A DNA stretch of 64,000 bases from Camarhynchus parvulus (Eukaryota; Chordata; Aves; Passeriformes; Thraupidae), in contig NC_044600.1 in NCBI RefSeq assembly GCF_901933205.1, forward strand, positions 8,718,501 to 8,782,500. Direction: 5' to 3'. Under the pieces are notes generated by a model. The model had not been told where the DNA came from. It ran no database searches and was given only the letters and a program-made list of their open reading frames with translations. Both the position numbers and the translations under genes were made by a program. Positions 13,676-24,504 of the stretch are shown one piece after another (positions within the stretch are counted from its first letter, which is position 1; every line of letters begins with the position of its first letter).

Positions 13676-15121
13676 AAAGGGAGGAAAACAGAAAATGCTG
13701 GGAGAAACTGTTACAATTTTTCTCTGAAGATCAAAATGCCATAAACCCAGCCAGCCATCTTTTGGCTATAAAGAAGCAAATAAAACACAGGCTTTGTGGT
13801 CTCAGAAGCTGCCTTTGGCAGGAAGCTCAGGAAATCTCTCTTCATGTGAAGTCCCAAAATCTATTTGTCAGCATCTGCTGCCTGTACACACAACAAATAA
13901 AAACAAGGCCAGTTCCTTTCCAGTTGAAACACAGTGTCTGGCTGGCTCACCCCGAGTTCCCACTGCCCTGGGCATTTCTGCAATTCAGAGCCCATCCTGG
14001 CTCCTGATCAGGGAAGGCCAGAGGCAGCCTCTGTGCTTGCAGAGGGAGCTCTGTGGGAAGTTTGATGGTTTGATTTCCCTCCCTTCTTCTATCTAAAGAA
14101 AACCTCCTGCTGTCCCTGCTCTGCTCTCTCTAGAGCCTCAAGTTAGGCAGCTCCTGAAGTACAATGGTCTTGGAGCACACGGAGAACTCTTGGAGCCAAG
14201 GGAGATCATCCATGTGCTCAGAGCAGTTCCTGAGCCATTTCTGTCCCAAGGGCAACTCCTGACCTTTTGCTCTAGCTGAGCAACTACTAAAAAGGGATCC
14301 TGCTTCTCTGGGATTCCAGACACAAATACCTCTCTAAAACAGGATCATCTAAAATAAGATTATCTGAGCTAATGCTGTTCTGCACCCATGGAGTATCAAG
14401 CTGAATTCCACTTATTTTAAGGCAGTGGTACAGCAGCATCAGGGGGCAGAGACTGACACCAAAGACAACAAGAACTGCAAGATGGGGTAGTGACAAGCAG
14501 GCACATGGGGGAGAGAATCAGATGGGGACAGACATTCTGTAAGATCTTTATAGGCCAAGGCTGCAAGAAAGGAAGCAATGAGACAATTGGCATCTTTTTT
14601 AATTTAAGCTTTTGAAACATTCTTTTCACTGAACTGAAATGATGGAAAGCAGTGTGGCTGCTAGAGTGAGCCAGCAAACAATTCCTCCACACCTCTGCAG
14701 GCCTGTATTTTCCCATGTACAGAGATAGCTTGATGGTTACCACAGTGTCTCCATCCTAATTCTGAGCTAGACCACTCAAATAATCTCATTTGCATCAGAG
14801 CTACTGTGGGGATCACAAGTGCCTTGTTAGATGAGTGATACCTGGAAGCCCCAGCAGAAGTGCACAGTTACATATTCCTGAGAATGTATAAGCATAAATG
14901 AAATCATCATTAATACAAGCCAAGCATTTATTTAGCTCACTAATTAACACCAGATTCTTGAATCTCAGAGGCCAGAAGGAAAAACCACCACCAAAATTCT
15001 GAAGCTGGAATGCCATCTTGGCTGTGGATGGATGGTTAGAAAGCAAGATCAGGCAGCTTTGTCTGCACAGCCAGGTTTCCCTGCTCTGAGAGTGCCACAA
15101 TTCCCTCTAAGAGCATCCTTA

Positions 15122-15682
15122 GGGCTGAGATGGAGTTAATTTTCATCCTAGCAGCTGGTATAGGGCTGTGGTTTGGATTTGTGCTGGAAACAGTGCTGAT
15201 CACTCAGAGATGCTTCCTTTAGCACTAAGCTGGTCTTACCCAGAGCCTTCCCTGCCCCTCAGCCCACCCAGCAGCGAGAGGCTGGGGGTGCACAAGGAGC
15301 TGGGAGGGGACACAGCCAGGACAGCTGACCCCAATGACCCCAGGGATATCCCAGACCAGGGGGCCTCATCCTCAGCACAGAAACCTGGGGGAGAAGGAGG
15401 AAGGGAGGGCATTTGGAGGGATGTTTTTTGTCTTCTTGTCACCATTACATGTGACAGAGCCCTGCTGCTCTGGGGATGCTGAACACCTGCCTGCCCTGGG
15501 GAATAAATTCCTTGTTTTGCTTTGCTTGTGTGCATGACATTGCTTTACCTATTCAATTGTCTTGATCTCAACCCAAGAGTTTTCTCACATTTACCCTGGG
15601 ATTCCCTCTCCAGTCCCATCAGAGAGAGGGAGGGAGTGGCTGCTGCAGGGCTGAATTGCTGGGGTTGAAGCACAACAGTCAC
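15122..15682 (+). mobile_element. solo LTR of an avian endogenous retrovirus (copy 1)
   Basis: The block starts with GGGCTGAGATGGAGTTAATT and runs through CCTAGCAGCTGGTATAG, GACACAGCCAGGACAGCTGA, a GGGATATCCCAGACCA core, an AATAAA at 15502-15507 and a 3' part with CTCAACCCAAGAGTTTTCTC. It ends near GGGGTTGAAGCACAACAG. From memory this order matches LTRs common in songbird genomes, probably of the ERVL/ERVK type. No internal gag/pol/env sequence flanks it, so it looks like a solo LTR left by recombination. A shorter relative lies at 52397-52735. Ends are approximate because no clean target-site duplication was identified. Confidence 0.75.
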
Positions 15683-16433
15683 AAAGGTACCAAAGTGCTA
15701 CAGCTTGGACACAGGACACAAGAGACACAGAATGTCTTGGCACCTGGACACCTCTCCAAATGCAGCAGCACACACAGGTGTAACCGTACAGCTAAAGAAA
15801 TGAATAATGGGGTGGGTGGCCTTTTTCACACACGTTGTGTTGGAAACATTGGGCTGCTGGCACAACCTTGACTTTTGGCACAGTGATGAGCAGTGACAGC
15901 TCAGCATCTGCAAGCAAAATCAGACAGGATATCAACTGCCTGGGGTTTTCTTTCTTTGTTCATACAGTGACTCCCCCAATGGAGTGGGAGGCCAACTGCA
16001 AACTTGAAAAAAATAATTATTAATAAAATAATAAGATAAACAAAAAATATGAGAGTTTGCAGTTAGTATTTGCTGTATTCAAAATAATATTTAAAACTAC
16101 TTAATCCATAATAGTTTTACCAACCCTGAGACTATAACAGATGTAATGCAGAACTATAAGCTTGAATCACATTAGTATAGAACACCTTGTGCTCAACTGG
16201 TTTCTTACAGCAGGAGAAATATGGGGGGTGGAAGGGAATCAATCTTGGAATTACCTTGGGGTTTTTTCCTGTTTCCCCATGGACAGACTTATCTCAGATT
16301 TCCTCAAATCTGGCTGGTAATCAGCTCCAGCTGCCCTACACCAGCTCAGGCAGGTTATCTACTGGAAGCACAACTTGAACCCACTGCATTTTTGTCCCAT
16401 ATATCATCAGATTTCAGCTTTTACATCCAATTC

Positions 16434-16464
16434 TAGGCCTTCACATCACCGATGTGAAAGCCTA
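16434..16464. repeat. short inverted repeat (14-bp arms, 3-base loop)
   Basis: Bases 16434-16447 and 16451-16464 are reverse complements except for one position, with the loop ACC between them. The sequence is within an intron. It is too short for a typical miRNA precursor. Confidence 0.8.
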
Positions 16465-17835
16465 AAATTTTGTAGAACTCTGCACAAGAAGGAAATGACA
16501 AATTAATCTCTCCAATTGGCTCTAAGGGTACAAAGCTAGACACTTGGAGCAGCAGAAGTTTCTGTCTGAGAAGAGAACACAAGAGAAAATTATGACAAGA
16601 TGTTTTCATGGCTCAGTCTGGCAAAATCACGTAGGCAAAAACCTGATGGTCAAAGGATGCATCACATTTAGCAGATCATCCCAGCCCAAGCTTCTGCTCC
16701 TCTGCAAGTGATGTAGGACAAGCAGCAGTGGAGGTCAATTTGACAGCATATCAGCCAAATGCTCAGAACCTTGGTGATAGCAAAAGGGCTGTTCCACTGA
16801 AACCAAATAAACAGGACTGCTTGGAATTCCTCTGCCTACAGCCAGCAAACACACTGTACCACTGTGGCTGCAAAAACAAACACCATCCAGAGAGAAGCAC
16901 GAACAGAATGAGGAGATGGGAGTGACTCGCTGGTGGATTAAAGTAGAATTGTACTTCTTGCACAAAGATGAGTCAAACAGAGTGAATCACAAAGAGAAGT
17001 AGTTGATTTTTTGGTTAATAATACAGCACTGTTGTACAAACAGTGCCCAACTGCCTGCAGTGTCATGGCTCTGACACCTCCTGACTGCTTTTGTTCACCC
17101 TCTCTGCTATTTTTGAATAAGCAAACAGGACATAAGTCTCTATACATTTAATACCAGACAGAGCACTGAATGACTCCTGCGGGCTGAAGACAAAATCCTC
17201 ACAAATATCCAAACACTGTACAATTGCCTAACACAGGAACATGCTCATAGGCTGTGCATGGAAAGATTCCTCCAAGAGACTCACAGCCCCTGAGGAGTCT
17301 TTCTACCTCAGCTCACACTCTCTGATTTGGCTTAGTGGGAAGAGCTCTCCACCTTCCATAAAACCTGTTTCTTGAAACTCATCCAAAGATTGTCTCTGCA
17401 CAGGTGAACTTGCTTTGCTGGCCAGAAAGCACCTATCATACTCAGTTCCATCTCAAAATCCCCCAACACTGAAAAGCTGTTAATGAGTGATCCTTGCTCT
17501 TATGAAATAATATGCTAAAGTGATGTACAATAAAAAGGTATGTAAACAAACATATTTCAGAATACCAAAGTGTTTATGGGAAGCATTTCACCTCTCCTGA
17601 ATTCATCAGCCACACAGACAGATAGATCCCAGATCATCACAGGGGCAGTGGCTCTGCCACAGCTCCCAGGAAGCCTGCGCTGATTCCAGAGCTGCCAGCT
17701 GAGCCCATGGACCATGGCTGAGCCCAGATGATGCTGGGGGATGCCACAGGCACGGATGGCCAGGGAACTCAGTGTCTCACTTTAAACAGCCCTGGAGTCT
17801 TGGAGTGATGTTTCATGTCTAAAACAGTGCCAAAG

Positions 17836-17960
17836 AGCAAAGCATCTCTCCCTGCAGTCAGTCAGCAGCCATGCATCCCTCCCTGCAGTCAGTCAGGCAG
17901 CAGCAATGCATCTCTCCCTGCAGTCAGCAGCAGCAAAGCATCCCTCCCTGCAGTCAGCAG
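17836..17960. repeat. minisatellite, about 4 units of 25-35 bp
   Basis: Four imperfect units share the core GCATCYCTCCCTGCAGTCAG, separated by a variable CAG/CAGT-rich spacer. The plus strand is open through it and would encode repeated SLPAVS, but this follows from the repeat period and is not taken as a gene. Confidence 0.85.
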
Positions 17961-20900
17961 TGCTGCTCCTCAGCCCTGCAGCAATGCAGCCTCCAGCAGG
18001 GAGGCAGGGGAGGATGAGCTGCTGACAGAGAGGACCCAGCAGGCTCAGCCTGCCCCGGGCCAAGCTGCTCCTGCAGTAGCAGTTGGAGGAGCTTTAAAGC
18101 ACTTCCCATCCACTCATCACTGTCCCAGCTAAAGCAGCAGCTGCTGGCTGTGGATGGGGAGCCAAAGGCTCAAAGGACCACACAAACATGTCGAAGTTGT
18201 AAAAAGTGCAACTGGCTGCAAGGACAAAGGGATTTTTGGGATTTCCACCATCCCCTATGAGCCTGTTCCACAAGAAGGCTGGGGTGAAGGTGCAGGGGCA
18301 GTGAACAGGCAGCCCACCCATCAGGTGGACAGCTCTGTGCCATCTTCAGAATAAACCCAGCAATCACCACAATCTCCTCCTGACACTTCTCTGAACAGGC
18401 AACAACACAAAATACAGCAACAGCACCTAACCCAAAAACATATTTTACTCAATTTCATGGTCATAACATCATTTTAGATTGGCAATTGCTTTCATCTCAA
18501 ACAGTCTAGAAATATATTGAAAATTCTACTGATGCATTCCTTGATCAACTTGCTTTACCAAAATGCTGAACTTCTTTGCAGGATAAAAGTGCACATCAGC
18601 ATTTTTTCACAATTATGGAATATAAGAAAAGAACACAATACCCCACTGGAAGTGCAAAGCCTGGCAAAGCAGAAGAGACTCAAATTGAAACGTCCATAAT
18701 TTGGGATTGTTTGTGAAAGGCACCATGAAATCCTGAGTGACCACATTAAATACAGTTAAATACATTCTCTTATAGTCTCCTATAGAAACCAGACTGAGCT
18801 GGCACATAAAGCCTTCAGCCAAATATTTTATATAGCTTCTAACACACTATATTTATCTTTGGAAATTGGCAGTTTGCATTGACCATCAGGAACCTTGCTA
18901 TTCAAGCAACCACATTTTCAGCTCATAAAAACATACTTGGCTAGTCCCAAAAACTGAGGAGCACATGAAAAGATTCCTCCACAGGCTTTAGGAAACTTTA
19001 TCATATTTGTTCAGGTTTAATATTTTTTTTCTGGCACCATGCTTGGAGCAAGAAAGAAACAGAACTCTGCAACAAGAGTGATGATAAACTCAGCAGAACA
19101 ATTCGAGATTACTCAGGTTGCATATGCTGGTTAAAGAGAAATATGAAATCAATTTAGAAGTTTTATTTCAGTGAAATAGCGGCCAAGATTGGGACTGTGA
19201 TGAAGAATTACCTGGATTAGGCTTTAGGGTTTTTTTTCATTTCATAAGAGGTCATTAACCAAGCACAGGGACAAGACTATGTGTACAAAATCAGATTCAG
19301 CCAGACATTATTACAGTGTACCAAGGCAGAGCCTTTGCTTCCTCTTGTAAGATGTGGGGCAGTGGGGAAATGTGCCAGCAGCACAGGAGAGCACTCTCTA
19401 AAGCAGCTTTTAAAACACTCCAGGTGCTTTAGCTGGACCCAGCAGCTCAAAGCCCTGGAGGGAACCCTTCCCCAAAGTCCATGGCAGCTTTCCTGGCAGG
19501 CTCTGAGCTCCAAGCCACTTTGGCCAAATTCCTACTGGTATCCAAACCAATTGCTTAAAGCATAAAAGTAATTTCATTCCAAAAGAGCTTTCATTCAGAA
19601 AGCAAATTAGCTCCTACAGGTCAAAGGACCACGTGAGAATTTGGGGAAGTTGTTCCAATGACACGTTTGTCCAGAAAGATAAATACTTCATGTTAAACTC
19701 CAAACAAATTTCATTGAAAATTAATCTCAGGGTAAAAACATCACTATTTCTGCAACTGGTGTCTTGAACTCATTTTAAGTGCCAATAACCACAATCAAAT
19801 CAGTACATAAAATCTGTGAAGACTGCAATTGGTTAGTAGGTGCATTAATTCACCTGGGAACACATCACAGGGCTGAAATAACAGGCTGAGGAATAGAACC
19901 TGTGCACATATATCAAGTGTAGAGACCTGACTGAAGAATACCAAAAAAGAAGAATCTGTTGAATTAAAAAAAACCTGTTCCTCATAAGTCAGGGGGAGAT
20001 TGACCAGGAGAGAAGAGATGGTTTCAACATGTAAAAAAGCTTTGTCTATCCAGCCTTTATAGCCTCTCTCTGAATTACAAATTGGTTTTAGGTGCATTAG
20101 ATTCTGAAGGATCTGGGGGGGGGAATCAAACAATGTAAATTTACTATTTTTTGTCAATTCAAGTGCCAATCCACCTACCTTGATCAGGACTCACTCACAG
20201 CCCTTTTGCTAGTTCTGATGGCACACTTTCCCTTTATCTAAATCAAACTTCTCTGCCAAATATTAATTCCCTGTCACAAATTCCAAAGGAGGAAAGGAGT
20301 CAATACGGGATGGAAAAGCCAACAGAAATGCAGTAGGAGTTGTGTGCCTTTGAAAATGCACATTTCCACCAGAGTAATGTGAGACAAACTGCTGGTGTGA
20401 GGGATCCAGCCTTTGGGAGAAGAAAAAGGAGTCAGTTTCCAGCTCCACTTTTGAGCTATTTTCCTCCCTATGCTATCCAGGACTTACCCACATATTTAAC
20501 TATGAGTATTCACATCTTAAGCCTCAAGACACAATTTCACTTGCCCTCCACTGTGCACGTTCCCTGTCTGTAATCTCTCACCAGGAGCAAGAATAGAGCC
20601 CTCTGCAGTCCGCTGGTGCAAAACAAGATCAAACCACTCCTCAGGTTTGGCAGCAGGAAATTTTGTTCCGTTCCTCAGCAGGGAGAATGTCAAAGGAAAA
20701 ACAGAATGCATCTTCATGGTGGTTTAAAGCACAAATACTAACATGATTCTCTCATTCTGTTTCCCTTGATAGCCTACTCCAACAGAACATGGCAGCAAAG
20801 CAATAATATAATCATTTTTTTTAAATACAACCAAATCTCTCAACAGGGAGCAATTACAGAAACAAACCTCAGATTGCTTATAGAAAAACTGAGCTCATCA

Positions 20901-23622
20901 AGTTCTTAAAGAGCATTTACTGCCAGACTTCTAGCTGAACATTTTTTAAAAGCCAATGTGAATTTCTGTATTTCTCCTTTTTATGTGTTAATGTAGAAAC
21001 AATACAATTAACCACTAGGGAAGAGGGAATTTTCCCTCTTGCTATAATTAAACAGGAAAAGATTCTTAATGCCTTTTCCAATATTTCATGTTTATATCTC
21101 TGAAGAAGTAAAAACCATGACCAATTTCCACCAAACAAATATTTTAGCCAGGACTTATTTTTTGCACTTTTGTGTTCAGGCTGGCACTTCAGACCCAAGG
21201 CAAACCCACTTTGTTGAAGCCTGCAGCAGCAACACAACAAAGACAGAATTTCAAAGTACCCACTAGACTCAGCTCCCTTTGGGAAGGTGCAGGGGAGGGC
21301 TCAGCATGGCACTTACTTTTTACTTTTCAGGCACCCGTAGAACCCAGCCATGGTGCTCCCAGGGAGGTGTGCGTGCATTTAATTCATTCCAGGGTGGGGA
21401 TGCCAGCCCAGGGATTCTGTGCAGAGCTCCCCAGAGCCCCGGCGTGCTGCAGCAACCCCTGGCCAGATAAAGTTCCTGATCTGAGGCACTCAGACTCTGC
21501 TGAACTGGGTCCAAGGAGGGCTGTGCCTGCTCCATAAATGGATATGAATTGTTAACTCCCCCTTTTCCTGTCTCCTTCCAGCTATTGGTATGCACAGCAT
21601 CCGAAGTGTAAAATACCATATGGCATTGGTTCCATCCCTCTGTGGGGCTAATGAGGGGCTTGGTTATAATTAGGATGTGAAGAAGCCCTGAGGAGATTAA
21701 TTGTTATTGTTATTTTTTAGACAGAGGAAAGCTACAGAAAATACTTGCAACATCTTCAAAATAACGACTAAAAGCTGCGGTTATTCTCCAGCACAAAAGG
21801 GGTGCACAGGATCTTTCAAAACAGGCATTATCCCAGTTCACTGTAAATCACAATCTATTCTAACCAGCTATTCTGCACATTAACAGGAAAAAAACCCAAA
21901 CAACAGCATCCCTGCAATATTGCAAGGTCAGGCAAAAAGCTCTGGAGTTTAAATTAGCCAGCACACCCATATGGCAGAGTTACTGCCTGGTAACTGTGAT
22001 CTCTGCCAATTTACCAACAGTTGTCACTGTCACAGCTAAGGAGGCACTCACTGGGTGTGGGAACAGGTACATGCTGGGGAACACAAACCTCAAGGAGCCT
22101 CATTCACAGGGGTGACCCAAGTCCTGGGGACAATATAGCTGTACTACACATTTCTGGCATTCCATTGCATTAAATTCATATGGAAATGAATTTGCATCAT
22201 GGCTGTCAATGGCCTCTGTTGAGGTAAAAGCAGAGAGGAGGCAAAACATTTCTGGTGCTACCTGCACATGGGGAGGGAGCAACAGCAGCCTGAGCCTGCT
22301 CCTGCAGTCACATGGCCTGCTAAGAATATCAGCTCCTAATTAAAAATTGCATGGCTATTTCAAAGTAGGAGGTTCATTACCCTCATAATAGCAAAGTAAA
22401 GATTTACAGTCATTCCTAGAAGATCAGAAGAAAACCACATTTATTTGTATTTCTCAGCTGGTACAGAGTGTTTGAATACTTGGGTCTGGCAAGCCAGTAG
22501 GAGGGAGTATTATTAAATATTTTTATATGAGTTTCTTAAAGACATTTAGTAGAAATACCAGATCTACAGTGGAGAAGTCCTTTTTGAACACTTGGAAAAA
22601 ATACTTTAATGCCTTTCTCATGAGAGACACATGTAGTTTGAGAAATAGACCTCTGGTGAGGAGTCCCATCAGTGGCTCAGCTACAGCAGTTTTCTCACAG
22701 TGCAGAAGTTTGACATCTGTGAATGGACAACTCCATTTCTCAATTTTCTATAAAGGCCCCTAGACAAAGGAAAGCTGTCACACAAATATCAGAAGAAAAC
22801 AAGTGCAAGGGCCATCACAAACAGGAAACAAATCATATTCTAGTCGAGTTTCCCACTTAGCTGGATAGCAAAAGCTTCTACAAGCAGCCAACTTCAGTGC
22901 CATCCACAGAGTGCATTTGCATCTGCAGATCCAAGCTGACCTCAAGCAGATATAACACATTTTCTGTCTCTTGGGAAACGACAAAGCAGTAAAAATACAG
23001 TAGCACTAGAGGAAGTTTGACTGGAATGTTGGGAATTACTGCACTTGTCATGATGACTTCACACTGAACCCTTAATCCCAGCAGAAAAAGGATCACTAGA
23101 GAGCATTAATCTCCATCCATCAGACAAAGCCCACAGGAAAAAAAAAAAAGAAAAATCAAGGCTTCAGTTATTGGGCAACCACCACCAGGAAGGAACTCCT
23201 GGGGATCACTGGAGAAACATTCTGACTGGCTTAAAGCACAAAACCTTGCATGTAGGACTGCATCTGAAATCTGCCTGGCATTTTGTTCAGAAAAATGCTG
23301 CCAACAGAAACATTTGTACTACAGTAAGAAATGAAGGAGACCTCGTGAGTAATTCACATTTATTTTTAAAATCAAGAAAGATCAAATGGCCTTGCAGTGG
23401 GAAGGCACAGTCCCTAAAGCTATTGGAAGGGTGTAATCCTGATGACTTTGGAAGAATTTCATCACTTTAACTGGCATAAAACACAGCCTGGAAGCTTAAA
23501 AAATCAGCATTTTTCTAACATAAAACAGATTTCCTGTCTCCAAACCTCCTCAGATGGCTTGTCTTTGCTTCCTTTCAATATTGTTTCTTTCTTTCATGCA
23601 TTTTTGTCTTGAAGTTACTTAC

Positions 23623-23669
23623 CTGAACGTGCAAAACTTCATCTGTTGGCTTCCATTTAGGTCAAACAT
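23623..23669 (-). CDS. candidate upstream coding exon of the KIAA1210 homolog
   Basis: On the minus strand an ATG at 23669 opens MFDLNGSQQMKFCTF and leaves two bases (AG) before a strong donor GTAAGT at 23617-23622. The exon at 5724-5794 begins with exactly one base before an open frame (D-Y-I-M-A-T-R-P), so a join would restore Ser and read through in frame. The phase match alone has about a one-in-three chance of being accidental. The 5' boundary is not known, and only the bases from the ATG onward are given. No homology for these 15 residues is recognised, so this could be a coincidental donor. Confidence 0.35.
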
Positions 23670-24360
23670 AGTCCTGTTCTCAGCAACCAGCAGCTAGCAA
23701 CACACGTTGCACCATCTCAAAACCCCCTTACTTTCCAAGAAGCACAAACTAGTAAACAGTCATTAAAAATAATTATCCCACCTCAGGATTTGATACTTTT
23801 TGATTCTCTATCTTCATATCACCCTCCAAGGCACATCATGCTAGATTTATTATTCACTCCTCTGCCTCTTTATCACCAGCACAGCTCCAAATGGCTACAC
23901 ACTGAGCATTTTGGTACAGCCCTGAAATCTTAGATGTTGATAAACATCACAGCTCTGTGTCCACAGGCAAATCAGTGCAAGCAAGCAGGTATGAGCTGTA
24001 GCTGCTCTGAGAGCCAGACATCCCTGCACTGACATTTATTTGCTCCTCACTTGTCAAGTGCTGAAGTGAATGGGCTGCTCTACTGCCAGTTAATTAATTT
24101 GAACTCTTTTCAGCTGGGAGGCAGAGGAACACCAAATAACCACAGACTTCAGCAGAGTAAAGATGGTTCTTCAAAGACAGGGAAGAGAGCAAGTTTAAAC
24201 ACCTGAATTTTCAATCAGATCTGGATTTCCTCTAAAGACTGTGGCTTGGCTTGATTGAAATAGCCCAGTCTAGGCCTACTTTCATTTGAAAATCATGGCT
24301 TTCTTCAACTCACTGTCATGGCTTTCCCTCAACAGCCCAACATTGCATCAGACCCCTGCC

Positions 24361-24504
24361 CATCCAAATCACTGCCCATCCAAATCACTGCATGTTCAAA
24401 TCACTGCCCCATCCAAACCACTGCACATCCAAACCACTGCACATCCAAATCACTGCATATCCAAATCACTGAACGTCCAAATCCCTGCACATCCAAATCT
24501 GCCT
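24361..24504. repeat. minisatellite, 16-bp unit, about 9 copies
   Basis: The unit is close to CATCCAAATCACTGCA, repeated about nine times with point changes (for example CATATCC, ACGTCC and CATGTTC variants). The period of 16 shifts the reading frame between copies, so the open frames crossing it on the plus strand carry no coding meaning. Confidence 0.88.

Larger units (their letters stand above)
5795..23622 (-). other. long 5' intron of the KIAA1210 homolog (distal part)
   Basis: About 17.8 kb with no supported gene on either strand. It contains a 13-base G run (13559-13571), an (AAAT)n tract (13650-13675), a solo LTR (15122-15682), a near-perfect hairpin (16434-16464) and a minisatellite (17836-17960). 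Many 60-120-codon open frames occur on both strands. Their composition is ordinary, they overlap each other and they have no splice context, so they are taken as chance. Confidence 0.55.

Noticed and set aside
19795..20169. 124-codon minus-strand open frame
   Set aside because: Among the longest in the AT-rich part, but composition is hydrophobic and irregular, without exon boundaries or known motifs. It was used as a guide to how long chance frames get here.
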